The position numbers were made by a program, and so were the translations under genes. From Eucalyptus grandis (lineage: Eukaryota; Streptophyta; Magnoliopsida; Myrtales; Myrtaceae), in contig NC_052615.1 in the NCBI RefSeq assembly GCF_016545825.1, positions 31,803,088 through 31,867,087 of the forward strand: a stretch of DNA of 64,000 nt, read 5' to 3'. Under the pieces are notes generated by a model. It worked only from the letters and a program-made list of their open reading frames with translations. It searched no databases and had not been told where the DNA came from. This document shows, in pieces, positions 11,016-24,800 of the stretch (within the stretch, counting starts at the first letter, position 1; every line of letters starts with the position of its first letter).

Positions 11016-12364
11016 CGAAAAAAAAGAAAAAGGAATTTGTTTATTTTTCAATTATGTCTGTGTGGGTTAGAGGTAATCCATTTTTTATTCTGCATTTGTT
11101 GCATGAATCATGGAAAATTATGTATTTTCCATTTTGTTTATTAATGGATTATAAGTTATCCATTTATTGGTTCTCGCATTTGTTGCGGGAACTATGATGC
11201 GTTATGCACGAATACACGCAATCCCGAGAACGGACGAAGGAAGAGCTAGGCGAAAAGGCTGATGAAAGAGTTAGGCGCTTATCGGTGGCATGACGGTGAT
11301 TTAGTATCACACGTGGTCGGGTCAATCGGATGATACGGAAATCATTTGGAATGGTTATCTTATGCCGGATTTTGAGAAGATGCCGGCTTTGATGAACACT
11401 CTTCCACCTGAATGGCAAGTAGTGTTAGATCGGCTATGGGAGGTCAACGTGGTCCCGGGTTATAGGAGGCTAGTGGAAGCTTTTGTAAGAGAGTACTATA
11501 GGATTGAGTTGGCTAGAACTTCAACCCTTAAATTGAGCGCCACATGGCGCAGAGTGAATGCGCCTTGGAGGCGACATGAGAGCTCTCCAAAAGTTTTTCC
11601 ATGGTTGGCAAATGTGCCTTCAAATTTCTCAGATATTTTGATTGATAGATTAGAAGGGACTTTCCCTATTTATTTCTCGATTAGTTTGAGATGTTTTTGA
11701 GTGTTGAATATCTCTTTCTATGTTGATATTTCTTTTTGGATATATTACTTAGTGTAATTGATTGTTGTATTAGTTGAAAACATTATTTTTTATTGGATGT
11801 CAATTATCTTTGCTTTGTTATTGCTGATTCTTGTGGGTAGTTAGCGTGGGTAGTTCATAGAAGTTTTTGTAACTTCATAGAATTTATTTTGCATAAGACA
11901 ATTATATTAATAATAGTTTTAAGTTAGAATTTTGGAGGATGATTGGAAATGTAGTGACCTTTTGATTCTGAAACCTTACTTAAAATTATTTATTGATATG
12001 ATGGGTCTGTGCAAAGTGGATGCATAAATGATAGGCATTAATTATTCGTGCATATATGTCGATGTGTTGATTGATGGATTCAAAGAATCGAGAACGTAAT
12101 TGCTGATGTGAACGGCAACAATTGTGACATATTGAATATGAAGATTCAATATGTGTTGGAAAAGCAAGAAGCACTAGAAGCTCTTGATCATGTTATGGAA
12201 GATCTTGAGGATCTTGTGCGCCACCTTGAGCTGGTAGTAGACTCGCGCACGGCATGTGAGCCGAAAATATATATTTGCAATGCTGGTTCTAGCTCAAAAG
12301 GGCTTTGAGCTCTAAGCGCAAACGTATTGATTCGTTCAATATGTGGGAATGCAAAGGATCAAGT
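11016..12364 (+). pseudogene. 5' internal region and gag start of outer copia element
   Basis: An AT-rich segment holds two short frames. 11362-11700 (112 codons) is not recognised. 12108-12308 contains LNMKIQYVLEKQEAL, which resembles the start of copia Gag proteins (UBN2-like). The reading is cut at 12364 by the nested element and resumes at 21863 with the Gag zinc knuckle. Part of gag between these points seems to be missing. Confidence 0.5.
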
Positions 12365-13241
12365 TGTTGGAGAAATCCTCGTGAAGTGTTTTGAAGTTGA
12401 CAAAACGTTTCCATCGATCTAGTACGAAGGTGCAGACTCTGTTAGTTAAAGTCGAAGACTTCCGGACAGCCAGACTCAAGACTCAAAGTCTATCCTCATT
12501 GACAGTCTCTAATCCGTTGAAGAAAGGTTATCCAGAACTGGATGGTTTGTTCAGGATTTAACCTTATCATCTGGAGAAGATCTTGTGGCTGGAGAAGACG
12601 CATCAGAATCCTTTGATTGATCAAGTTTGATTCAATGACTGAAGATTCGATGATTGTCTAAATATTATTGGAAGGTTCTACTTATGGAAACCGAGATCCC
12701 GATTGTATGGGCGAACGGGATTGATGGGCTATCAACACGTTCCTTTAATAGCTCGAACAATCTTCCTAATTGATTCCGTCCAACGGGTAGATTGGAGGAA
12801 TTCCTTTGGTAAGTGCCAACGGGTATGATGGCATAAAGGAGTATATAAGGAAGACGTTCTTAGTTGTTCGAGGTGTGCGCGATAGAAGAATTCCAAAGTC
12901 TGAAGCTCCTATTTGTTTAGATAATTCATTTGAGCGAATACTTGTATACAAAGAGTCTATATTTGTGAGAGACCTTGAGAAGGTGTGGTAGAATATCTAC
13001 ACTTTGTGGAATCAAGGCAAAGCTGTGTAACTTCTCTTTTGATCATAGTGAAATCCAGCCGGTGGGTTGTCGGTGCGGAAGAGTGGACGTAGGCTTGGAA
13101 TAAGCGAACCACTATAAATCCTGTGTTCAAATTTCTCTCTACCTCGATCGTATTTCATTTTGTTAAGAATTGCTTCCGTATTAGGGATAAATAATTTGTG
13201 CGCCTATTCACCCCCTCTAGGTGTTTATACTAGCAATATCA
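12365..13241 (+). repeat. 5' LTR of inner copia element
   Basis: 877 bases, paired with 20974-21857. A TATA box (TATATAAGG, 12842-12850) is present. A primer-binding site TGGTATCGAGC starts at 13244, two bases after the LTR end. Confidence 0.93.
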
Positions 13242-13302
13242 ATTGGTATCGAGCACTTGTACTTACTTTATTTGAAGTGTTTTACTTCATAGTAAAAGAT
13301 CC

Positions 13303-14110
13303 ATGGCTAGTATGCTAGCACCGGGGCTGATGGAAGGGCAAAGCAATACCAGACCACCCTACTTTGATGGAAAGGATTACAACATCCGGAAGAACAAGAT
13401 GAAAGCTTTCCTACGATCAAAGGATCCTCGGAATGGGACGTTGTAGAAAAAAGAATTACTCCTACCACTGCATTAGTCTCTGAAAGAGGAAAAGAAACTG
13501 AAGAAACCAGCGGAATGTCTCAGGAAGAAATAATCAAGAGACAAACACTCGATGCAAAAGCAATTTACTCCTTATATTGTGCTTTATCACCAACTGAATA
13601 TAATAGAATATCTTCTTGTGGTACAGCAAAAGAAGTTTGGGACAGATTGCATATCACCTATGAAGGAATAGATCGAGTGAATGAAACAAGAATCAACATT
13701 CTTCTCGGTCAATACGAAGCCTTCTCTTAATGAAACCGGGAGAATTAATATCGACATGTTTAGTCGTTTTACAGATATTGTGAATGGTCTTGAAAATCAA
13801 GGTCAACCAACTTCTGATCCCATGAAGGTAAACAAGCTACTGCGTGGACTCTCCAAGGATTGGAATCACATAAAGACTTCGATAAGAGAGACGCAGAGAA
13901 TTATGCCGCTATCGTGACGAGCTGATTGGAACTCTTCAAGTCCTATGAAGTGGAAAGGATCAATGAAGATGAAGATCCAAAAGGTAAGAAATCCATTGCA
14001 TTAAAATCAAATGATGATTACGATGATACAGATTCCGAAGATGATATGGACGATGAGGAGCTTGCTCTCATGATAAGAAGATTCGAAAACTAAATAGAAA
14101 AGGAAGAAGG
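13303..14110 (+). pseudogene. Gag of inner copia element
   Basis: Reading starts at an ATG at 13303 shortly after the primer-binding site. The UBN2-type Gag core is seen at 13515-13917 in two overlapping frames, with phrases such as AKEVWDRL and VNKLLRGLSKDW. A zinc knuckle of form C-x2-C-x4-H-x4-C (CFECKKKGHIGPNC) follows at about 14190-14230. An early stop near 13444 and several frame changes break it. Confidence 0.75.
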
Positions 14111-14968
14111 TTCAACTCAAAGAAACAAAGCTTTCAAAGACAGCAAGACCAAGTCCATTGATGATGAGGAACCAAATAAAGATGTAGTCTGCTTTGAATG
14201 CAAGAAAAAGGGACACATCGGACCCAACTGTCCTCTTCGAAGAAGAAGAGGAAAAGCTGAAAAATTTCGAAAAGCTCTCAAAGCTGAAACACAGGAGTGA
14301 TACGAGTGTGAAGAAAGTGATAATGAATATGCCAATCTATGTCGATGGCACACCGGACTCGGACTGGATCGGACTCGGGATCGGACTCGGGAATTTGAGG
14401 CAAGTAATTTTAAAATTCCTGTCAAAGTTTCTAAATATATTGATGAACTATGCTTTAGTCTTAAGACTTCTCTAAAAGAATTTCCAAACTGAAAAAAAAA
14501 ACTCAGCTCTAAAACAAAAGGAAAATGTTTTAGCGAAGAGTTAAAAGTCTAGACTTGTATGTTTCCAATCTTAAAGAAAATGAAGAAAATCTTTTAAAGA
14601 AAATGCTTTTTAAAACAGACTTATCAAATATATCAAAGAAATTTTCTATAGGGTCTGAAAAACTTGAGAAAATTCTTTCAAAGACAAAGACCTTACTTCA
14701 ATAAGTCTGGTCTAGGTATGACAAGAAACAATTCCCTTGATTGATTTTCCTAAAGTAAAAGAAAGAATTAAGAAAAGACTTTCGAGTGAGGTTTACAAAA
14801 ATCACTTCAAGAAAGTTTTGTAAAACACCGTAGGTAGAAGTGCTCTCGGATGTTCTAAGTGCAACGTCTGGATCACTTTGAAAAGAGTGTCCTACGGTAT
14901 GGAAACCTGTTAAGAAAGCATGGGCTAATCTTTGTTTATCTTACTAACACCAAAGGACCCAAGAAAAT

Positions 14969-17900
14969 TTGGGTACCAAAGAAAGCTTAAGACTTTATTT
15001 TAAATACGGGTCTCCGTCAAGAAACGAGGTAAAGTGGTATCTTGACAAATGGATGCTCAAGACACATGACAGAGACTCAAATTGCTTTATAAAGCTTGCT
15101 CAAGTAAATGGTGGAAAAGTTTCATTTGGAGGAAACATCAAAGGAAGTATTGTGGGATTTGGAACCGTGAAAATTGGAACTCTCACAATAAGTAATGTTT
15201 CCTTAGTGGAAGGACTCAATTACAATCTTCTCAGCATTAGTCAATTGTGTGATACTTGGTTTCAAGATCTTCTTTCAAGAAGGAACATGTTAAGAATCAT
15301 TAAAGACTCTACTCGATCTTTCATGGGTCGAAGACATGGAAATATCTATCTTCTGGATGTGAAACCAAATGAATCACAATGCTTCATCTCAATTCAAGAC
15401 GAAGCAAGCTTATGGCACAAAAAGCTTGGTCATGTCAACATGAAGCAATTAGCCAAAATCTCATCAAAGCAGCTTGTTTGAGGTCTACCCAAATTGCCAT
15501 ACCAAAAGACTGATTCATGCACTCCATGTATTCTGGAAAGCGGTGAGAAATTCTTTTAAGCCAATAAATCATGTCTCTACTAATCATGTACTACGGTTCT
15601 GCATATGGATCTCTTCGGACCAACCGGAACTCGAGTATTGGGGGTAAGAAGTATTGCCTAGTAATTGTTGATGATTACTCCCGTTTACTTGGGTATATTT
15701 CCTTGCAAGTAAGTCGAAACCTTTTCGTATTTTGAAAAATTTGCTAAAAAGGTTCAAAATGAAAAAATGATGTGTTATCTCTAGTATAAGAACAGATCAT
15801 GGAGGTGAATTTGAAAATCAAGATTTTACAAATTTCTGTGATGAATCTGGCTTTAAGCATGTGTTCTCTTCTCCATATACTCCTCAGCAAAATGGAGTTG
15901 TGGAAAGAAAGAACAGATCTCTTCAAGAAATGGCTAGAACTCTTTTAATTGAAAGTAAAATTTCTTCTCGATTTTGGGCTGAAGTTTGTTTCAACAGCAT
16001 GCTATATCATCAATAGAGTCTTCTTAAGATCTATTCTTCGAAAACCCCTTATGAGTTATTCAAAGAAAAGAAGCCTATTGTTTCATACTTTCATGTATTT
16101 GGTTGTAAATGTTTTATATTGAAAAATGCAAAAGATCGAATTGGTAAGTTTGAAGAAAGATCGGATGAAGGTATCTTCCTTGGATATTCTACATCAAGCA
16201 AAGCTTACGAGTCTATAACAAGAAGAGTCGATGCAGTAGAGGAGTCAATGAATGTCAAATTTCAAGACTCATCGCAAGATGAATCAAGTCGAGACTCATC
16301 AAGAAGAGTCACAACCTCCTCACCCTCCAAAGTCTACAACTCAAGAAGCATCTCGGACTCTGGAAAACCAGCATCGGGTTGTTAGTGAAGATCCAAATAA
16401 AGGAAGAGATCATCAACCGAGACAAATCAACAAGTAACTGGAAGCATAAGTCCAAATCATCCCAAAGATCTTATAATTGGCGAAATTAATGAAGGAATTC
16501 GCACAAGATCCAAAAGGCGAGAAGAGTCTAGTCTTTGTGGCACTCGTTTCGAAATTGAACCAAAGAGCATAGAAGAAGCTTTATCGATGAAAGCTGGATT
16601 GAAGCTATGCAAGAAGAGCTAAGACAGTTCAGCATAAATGATGTCCAGGGAATTGACATCCAAACCAAAAGGTAAAACTGTTATTGGAGCTAAATGGGTG
16701 TTCGAAACAAGATGAACGAAAAGGAAAAGTCGTACGAAATAAAGCAAGACTCGTGGCCAAGGGATATACGCAAGAAGAAGGAATAGACTATGATGAGACT
16801 TACGCTCCAGTGGCAAGGTTAGAAGCTATTCGACTATTACTTGTGTTTGCTTGTTATAAGAATTTCAGGTTATTCCAAATGGACGTCAAAAGCGCCTTCC
16901 TAAATGGATTTATCCATGAGGAAGTTTATGTGGAACAACCACCGGGGTTTGAAGACCCAAAAGAAGCGACTCGGTCTTGAAAAAGGCTTTGTATGGTTTA
17001 AAGCAAGCACCTCGGGCTTGGTACGACAATTAAGTAAGTTCCTAATACAAAATGGTTTTGTCAAAGGTAAAGTAGATACTACTTTATTTATCAAGAAAGA
17101 AAACAAAAGTTTCTTACTTGTTCAAATATATGTGGATGATATCATTTTTGGATCCTCTAATGAAAGTCTCAGGCAAGAAATTTTCAAAGTCTATGCGGGA
17201 TGAGTTTGAAATGAGTATGATGGGAGAATTAACATTCTTTCTTGGTCTTCAAGTAAAACAATTGAAGGAAGGAACTTTTATTTATCAAGAAAAATATGTT
17301 AATGATCTTGTCAAAAGGTTTGAATGGAAAAGTGCAAAAGACCGACATACCAATGTCAAGTTCTTTAAAGATAGACAAAGATGAAGAAGGGAAGAAAGTT
17401 GATCAAAAGTTGTACAGGAGCATTATTGGATCACTTCTTTATCTTACTGCCTCTAGACCTGATATTTTGTTGAGTGTTTGCATCTGTGCTAGGTTTCAAT
17501 TAGATCCTAGAGAATCTCATCTCAGTGCTGCGAAACGCATCATCAAATACGTCTCTTCATCATCAAGCATTGGTCTTTGGTATCCTAAGAAGGGAGACTT
17601 TAATCTTCCTGATATTCAGACGCTTGAGATCTGGCCGGTTGCGAGTTGATAGAAAGAGCACTTCAGAACTTGCCGATTGCTTGGAAGTAGAACAGTATCT
17701 TGGTTTTCAAGGAAACAAAGCACCGTGTCTCTTTCAACAACGACAGCAGTATGTAGCTCTTGGAAGCTGCTGTTCGCAAATTCTATGGATAAAACAACAG
17801 CTGAGAGATTTTGAAATTGAAGACTCATGCACGGAGATTAATTGCGACAACACCAGCGCTATCAACCTCACCAAAAATCCAATTCTTCACTCAAGAGCAA

Positions 17901-18082
17901 AGCATATAGAGATTCGACATCACTTTATTAGAGATCATGTTCAAAATGGAGATATTTCAATTCAATTTGTTGACTCAAAGAATCAGCTGGCTGATATACT
18001 CACAAAGCATTTGGAGAAAAATCAATTTGAGTCTATACGGTCCAGACTCAACATTTTGAGGTATGAGGATATCAAAGTCTAA
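14969..18082 (+). pseudogene. Pol of inner copia element (protease, integrase, RT, RNase H)
   Basis: Domains in order: a protease-region relic and GAG-pre-integrase at 14969-15481 (LWHKKLGHVN); integrase around 15600-16100, with PYTPQQNGVVERKNRS near 15877; RT at 16684-17384, with [17 protein letters not shown] and the catalytic YVDDIIFGS near 17130; RNase H at 17390-18082, ending with ADILTKHLEKNQFE. Integrase before RT is diagnostic of Ty1/copia. At least five frame changes separate the pieces. The protease lacks the expected D-S-G triad in the visible frame. Confidence 0.85.
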
Positions 18083-18562
18083 AGACTTTCGGACTCGGAG
18101 CTTACAAGACTTTATCTACGCTTGGCTTGACCTTCGAGAAGTTTTTCTCTCTCCAATCTTATCTTGAAAAGGTACGATCATCGATTTGTGTTTAAATTGT
18201 TGCTATATTTAATTAACGTAAATATTGCATCGATTCATTTTCAAAAGGGAAGTTATTTTTAAAATAGCTATTTTTGCGGATAAAGACAGTTATTTTGAAA
18301 AGGCATATTTTTATTTCCTTTGTGACGGTTCGTTTACTCTTCTTTTAAACGATTGAACACGTCGATTCCTCTTCACGTTTCTATTCACTTTTCTCTCAAA
18401 AACCCTAGAAAGCATCGATCCTCCATTCCCGTTTGTCTTCTTCGCTAAATCTTCAAAAGTTGTCATCTTTTAAGGAAAGTCAAGCAAGGAATCTTTCATA
18501 CACTGAGAAAGATGTCTTCTTCATGAAAGTCATCAAGAATCGCAAGCAAGGGACCATAGAGA

Positions 18563-20640
18563 ATGAGTGAGGGGCCTACGCACTTCGATCTTGCGAAGAT
18601 GAAGTTACTCCGGATCGCAACCGAGCCCACAACATTCTCGCGGCGTCATTCTCCACCATCTAGTCCTCAAGGCGTTGTTAATCAGCATCAGGAAGAAATC
18701 GTCGAGGATGCAGACCTCGTAAGAGTTCAAAAGCCCGCTTTTATTTACAAGCTATATCGTGCTTTAAAAGGAATTCGTACTCCTTTGAACTATGTTGATG
18801 ATTTTGTTAAAGAAAAAGGATATAGGAGCAGTATATCTTTCTCGAAAAATGGAAAGTTTGGGAATCGCTCGTAAATGGGTGGTGAGGAAACCCTTGCGAA
18901 TATCCCAAGTGATCCTTGTGATTCGGGGGTCGAATCCTGTAGATGGGAATGACGATGACAATCTGTTCGAGTCTATTTCAACCGAAAATGGGTATTGCGG
19001 CTGAAATTCAAGGAAAAAGGGGAGATTTGTTCGGATCAAAGGAACAAAAGGATCTGTACTCGAAATTGCTGAAGCGTGGGGTAATAAACCCTAGGAGTGT
19101 GGACTTTGATTTTCTGGATGCTTTGTGAAAGTGAACTTGAGGAAAAGTTCGGTTATCTACAACTTGAAAAGTTCCGCTCCGACTCAACCGAGGCCTATCT
19201 TGAATTGACTGCTTATTTCTATTCAAATCTTAGCTTTTAGATGCGAATAGATTCTCCTTCAGCGTTAAAGAACAAGACTATGTTGTGGATATGAATATCT
19301 TTGCGAGATGTGTTAGAAGTTGAGAGAGCGGATATCAACCAATCAAAGTTTCCATTGCTCGGGCCACACTTGAACTGGTGAAGGACAGGGAGAACGGATG
19401 AGAAGATCACCTACTCAAGGATGAATGCATTCAACATCTTGCTTCACAAGATTGTTATTAATTGCCTTCGGCCGAAATCAACTTCCAAAACTGATGTTTC
19501 AAGCTCTGAGGCAAAGTTGATGTATGCCATCCTCTGTGGAAAGAAGTTTTCTCTTCCTCATACTGTTATGTTTCACATGTATAGAGTAGTGATGAAGGAC
19601 AGAGGTCAACTCCCTTACCCAAGCCTTGTTACGAAGTTATTCAGACATCTGAATATTCAGCCTCCGCAAATCTTTTGTGTTCGATCATGCGATCATATGG
19701 TGGTAGGACTGAAAATGGTGACCAAAATGCGTCGGAAGAACCGAGCAAGGAATTGGAGAAATTCAAGGAGAAGACTCTTGCCAAATCTCATCAACTCTCT
19801 TCTACTGCTAAGAGAAAAGGGAAGGAGCCCATGACTGCTCCATCTAAGAGAAGAAGATCTCTCCTCATTGAGGATGAAGATGATGACGATGACATCACCA
19901 TCTCTGCAATGGCTTTGAAGAATCTAAGTCGTCCTGTTCCACGAAAGAATCGGAACAAAGACGAAAGAAGCGAGAGGAGAAGGAAGAAGAAGAAAGAGAA
20001 GCGAGAGGAGAAGGAAGAAGAAGAAAGAGAAACGGAGCAAGAAGCGAGAGGAAGAAAGACCTGAAGAAGAAAGAAGAGAAGAAGGAGAACCCGAGGAATT
20101 CTCTTCTCCACCTCGTAGGCATGGAAACGGGGAGATCGGGAGAAAGGAGTGACATCTTCATTTCCTGATGCAAGTGAAGGAGTCAGTCGTTCACCTGCAG
20201 ACCCAGAAGATGTGTATGCATCTCAATTTCCAGAGGAAGGTCATGAAGCTTCATCGCCAAACCTGCGAGATTATGCTGATCCACCATCGTCTGCTTTTAC
20301 TCCGATCGAGCCGAAGCAAGTACTCGGACCGATAATGGAGCAGATTTTCGCGGAATCATGGATATTCTCATGGAAATGCGAGGTCAAATTTATGCATTGG
20401 GATGCGAAGTTCAAAATTTGAAGAATGAAAGTCAAGCTTCTTCCTGTTCATTAAATGATAAGATGCAAGCCTTCTCTATTCAGAATCAGGCAAATGCCAA
20501 AAGTGAGGAGGTTGTACGGGCTGAAGGAAGACTTCAAAAGGCCGGAAGGCATCGTTCGGTCTATGGAAGATTTCCAGCTTGTCCGCGTTCCCAAGCAATC
20601 TTGACTTCATCTCATCCTTTTTAATGATGACAAAAGGGGG
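18563..20640 (+). pseudogene. Envelope-like third ORF of inner copia element
   Basis: After RNase H and about 480 noncoding bases, a further coding region starts with an ATG at 18563. It is readable in pieces at 18563-18874, 19421-19834, 19675-20064 and 20149-20624. The middle piece (around 19430-19660) resembles the 'putative plant transposon protein' region of Sirevirus third ORFs, with phrases such as NILLHKIVINCL and LPYPSLVTKLFRHL. A strongly charged Lys/Glu/Arg coiled-coil-like stretch follows at about 19840-20060. No convincing signal peptide or membrane segment could be read in the broken frames, so 'envelope-like' is positional and by family analogy. It is a decayed copy. Confidence 0.6.
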
Positions 20641-20958
20641 AGAGATGCATGATTTGATCAAAAACTTTCAATCATTTTTAAGCGTTTGTTGGATTGTGTT
20701 TAACTGCATGTTTTTTAACGAGACTTTGACTTTGTTTTGTGTCGGATGAGAACCGAACCGAGACTTGGACTTGACTGCTTCTATTAACAAGTATTGATAT
20801 CTTATGGATGGTTTTATTATATAGACTAACCTATTTTCTGTGGTTGCAGATTCTAGTGTTAATCTTTTAGCCATTCATCTCTATAAGATATGCATATGTG
20901 TTTGAGAAATGTTTTGCGAGTCAAAATTATCCAAATCACGGGAAGGTTTTGTCACCAT

Positions 20959-20972
20959 AAAAAAGGGGGAGA
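20959..20972 (+). promoter_or_regulatory. Polypurine tract of inner copia element
   Basis: AAAAAAGGGGGAGA lies directly before the 3' LTR start TGTTGG, the expected plus-strand priming site. Confidence 0.85.
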
Positions 20973-20973
20973 T

Positions 20974-21857
20974 TGTTGGAGAAATCCTCGTGAAGTGTTT
21001 TGAAGTTGACAAAACGTTTCCATCGATCTAGTCCGAAGGTCTCAGGACTCGTTAGTTAAAGTCCAAGACTTCCGGACAGCCGACTCAAGACTCAAAGTCT
21101 ATCCTCATTGACAGTCTCTAATCCGTTGAAGAAAGGTTATCCGAACTGGATGGTTTGTTCAGGATTTAACCTTATCATTTGGAGAAGATCTTGTGGCTGA
21201 GAAGACGTATCGAATCCTTTGATTGATCAAGTTTGATTCAATGACGAAGATTCGATGATTGTCTAAATATTATTGGAAGGTTCTACTTATGGAAACCGAG
21301 ATCCGATTGTATGGGCGAACGGGATTGATGGGCTATCAACACGTTTCTTTAATAGCTCGAACAATCTTCCTAATTGATTCCGTCCAACGGGTAGATGGAG
21401 GAATTCCTTTGGTAAGTGCCAACGGGTATGATGGCATAAAGGAGTATATAAGGAAGACGTTCTTAGTTGTTCGAGGTGTGCGCGATAGAAGAATTCCAAA
21501 GTCTGAAACTCCTATTTGTTTAGATAATTCATTTGAGCGAATACTTGTATACAAAAGAGAGTCTATATTTGTGAGAGACCTTGAGAAGGTGTGGTAGAAT
21601 ATCTACACTTTGTGGAATCAAGGCAAAAGCTGTGCTTGTAACTTCTCTTTTGATCATAGTGAAATCCAGCCGGTGGGCTGTTAGTGCGGAAGAGTGGACG
21701 TAGGCTTGGAATAAGCCGAACCACTATAAATCCTGTGTTCAAATTTCTCTCTCTACCTCGATCGTATTTCATTTTGTTAAGAATTGCTTCCGTATTAGGG
21801 ATAAATAATTTGTGCGCCTATTCACCCCCCCTCTAGGTGTTTATACTAGCAATATCA
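20974..21857 (+). repeat. 3' LTR of inner copia element
   Basis: 884 bases, paired with 12365-13241. It ends at CA followed by target duplication CAAGT at 21858-21862. Confidence 0.93.
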
Positions 21858-21862
21858 CAAGT

Positions 21863-24800
21863 CCTTATTGCAAGAGATCAAGAGTTAACCAACACAAGAG
21901 AGGAAAACGTCCTCAAGTGAAGAAAATGTCAAGGGTGAGGTGTTACAATTGTGACAAGAAGGGTCACTATGCTCGCGACAGTTGTGAGCCAAAGAAGGTA
22001 AACACCTATAGTACATTTGAGAACTTTGCTTATGTGTCAAGTTCTGTATTATTAGCTGAATCCAATCCTTTGTGGACTGTAGATTCAGGAGCGACATATC
22101 ATGTAGCGAAGGATAGAGGATCCTTCGTGGAATTCCGACGAGAACCAACTGGAACTAAGTGGATCTATGTGGGATATAACTCCAGAGATGAAGTTAAAGG
22201 GATTGGCACCTGCCAATTGAACATACGTGATGGACGCACCTTGTTCCTACATGATGTTCTATATGCTCCGGAGATTCGTCGAAATTTAAGTGTCTGTTTT
22301 TGGTGTTGGTTAAGCTTGGTTTTAGTGTGAACTTTCGTAATAACAGTGTAGATTTGTATTTGGATACAAACTACTATGATTGTGGTCACTTTACGGATGG
22401 TTTTATTGTACTAAATGTTGACCGTGGTGATGTCAATGTTTGTTATTCCTTTATTTCACGTCTTCTATTTCATATGATAATGATGTGAATGTGTGGCATG
22501 CTAGACTTGGTCATATTGGCCAATAATGTATGAATAGACTAGCCAAAGAGGGCTTGTTGGGCAACATTGAAAAAGTCGATTTGCCCATATGTGAGCATTG
22601 CCTAGTAGGGAAAACGACAAGGAAACCATTTGGAAAAGATAAAAGAGCTAAATTTCCTCTGCATTTAATCCATTCTAACGTCTGTGGTTCAATGAATGTG
22701 AGAGGAAGGCATGGGGCTGTTTATTTCATCACTTTTATAGATGATTATACTCGATTCGGATATGTCTATTTGATTTCTCATAAATCTGAAGCAATAAGTT
22801 GTTTCAAAAGGTTTAATGAACTTGGTAGAAAATCAATTAGACAAGAAAATAGAAGCATTGAGATCCGATCGAGGTCGAGAATATTTATCTGATGAATTCA
22901 GAAAATAATGTGATGAAAATGAATAGAAATACAGTTGTCTATTCCATATACTCCTCAACAAAATGGTGTTGCAGAGAGAAGAAACAGAACCCTACTGGAA
23001 ATGGTTAGGTCCATGATGGCGCATGCTAACTTACATATCACTTTTTGGAGTGATGCGTTGTTAACTACTGCCTATATACTTAACCAGGTGCCTTCTAAAT
23101 CAATTAGTTCCACTCCATATGAGTTATGGACAGGTAGAAAATCGGACTTAAGTTTTCTTAAGCCATGGGGTTGTGCTGCCTATACTCATGAGTCCTCTCA
23201 CAAGTTTGGGAAATTGGGTCCTAAAGGAAAGAAGAGTATTTTAATGAGATACTTCGAACACTCGAAATGGTATGTGTTCATATGTGAGCAGGAAAGTGGG
23301 AGTATAACTGAATTTTAATCACGGGATGTCACATTCTTAGAGGATGAATTTCCTAAGAGGGGCGAAATAGGAGAAGATTACTTCCTATTTGAAACCTTGG
23401 ATCAAGATAATGATATTAGTGGAGTTCGTCAAGTGGCAGTAATATGAGAAGTGATGAATTGAATTTAACTCATTCTCAATTACAACCATATGATGAGACG
23501 ATGTCATCATTATCTAATCCTAGTGGGAGCATTATGGGGAATGATGAGCTAAGTGTACAATCTCCCATACGGCGAACAAGTCGCCAGACTATTCCCCGTC
23601 GAAGTTTTGACATTGAAGGGGAAACTTTTATGGTTGCTCCACAAGATGAGGATGAGCCAAGAAATATTAATGAGGCTATAAATTGCCCTAATAAGGAAAA
23701 ATGGATTTATGCAATGAAAGAGGAGATGGAGTCAATGAAATCAAACCAAGTCTGGGAACTGGTTGATCTTCCAAAAGGATGCAAAGCTATTGGGAACAAG
23801 TGGGTTCTCAAAATAAAGCGAAAGGCTGATGGCTCGATAGAAAGGCATAAGGCCCGCCTTGTGGCGAAGGGGTATAATCAACAGGAAGGAATTGATTATG
23901 AAGATACGTTTTCTCCTGTAGTGAGATTTACTTCGATTCGCATTATTCTGGCAATAGTGGCTAGTATGGATCTTGAGTTACATCAAATGGATGTAAAGAC
24001 TGCTTTCCTCAATGGAGAATTAGAGGAAGAAATATATATGGAACAACCTGCTGTTTTCATAGTGAAAGGCCAAGAAGAAAAGGTATGTCGACTTTGGGGG
24101 TCGATATATGGCCTTAAGCGATCGTCAAGACAATGATATATACGTTTTCATAATGCCATAATGGCATATGACTTTACAATGATAGATGAGGATCATTGTA
24201 TATATATATATCAAAAGATCCAAGGATCAATTTGTGATATGTTGATGATATACTAATTGCCGGAAGTAATATGGAGTTTGTTAATAATGTCAAGAGTTGG
24301 TTGTCTTCCAACTTTGAATTGAAGGATATGGGATTGTAAACCCATAGACAATCCTATTGTAAAAGGTGAAGGATTGAGCCATAGACTGTGTCCAAGGACT
24401 CCACAAGAGAAGGAACAAATGAAACATGTTCCCTATGCTAGTGCTGTTGGGAGCTTGATGTACGCTATGATGTGTACAAGACCTGACATATGTTATGCGT
24501 TTGGAATGGTGAGTAGATACCAATCCAATCTAGGTCAAGCACGTTGGAAAGCCGTTAAGAGAATACTAAGGTATCTAAAGGGGACTGCTGATTATATGTT
24601 GAGTTATTATGGAAAGGATCTGCAACTCAAAGGCTATTCTGATGCTGATTGGATAGGAGATTTAGATGAAAGAAAATCTACCTCAGGTTTGTTTTCTTAC
24701 CGAATAATGGCACCATATGTTGGAGCAGTAAGAAACAAAAGTGTATAGCATTGTCCACGATGGAAACTGAGTTCGTGGCATTATCAGCAGCAATAAAAGA

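Larger units (their letters stand above)
12365..21857 (+). mobile_element. Inner copia element, Sirevirus-like, nested in the outer copia element
   Basis: The LTRs at 12365-13241 and 20974-21857 begin TGTTGGAGAAATCC and end TAGCAATATCA. Perfect five-base duplications CAAGT flank them (12360-12364 and 21858-21862). The element has gag with a CCHC knuckle, pol in copia order (integrase before RT), then about 2.9 kb before the 3' LTR with a separate envelope-like reading frame. A 9.5 kb size, a third ORF after pol and a strong polypurine tract fit Sirevirus-type elements. LTR differences are mainly single-base indels. Frameshifts and stops in gag and pol make it non-functional as read. Confidence 0.93.

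Noticed and set aside
19791..20173. Minus-strand Ser/Phe/Leu-rich frames that look like membrane proteins
   Set aside because: They are the reverse reading of the Lys/Glu-rich coiled-coil stretch of the copia third ORF.
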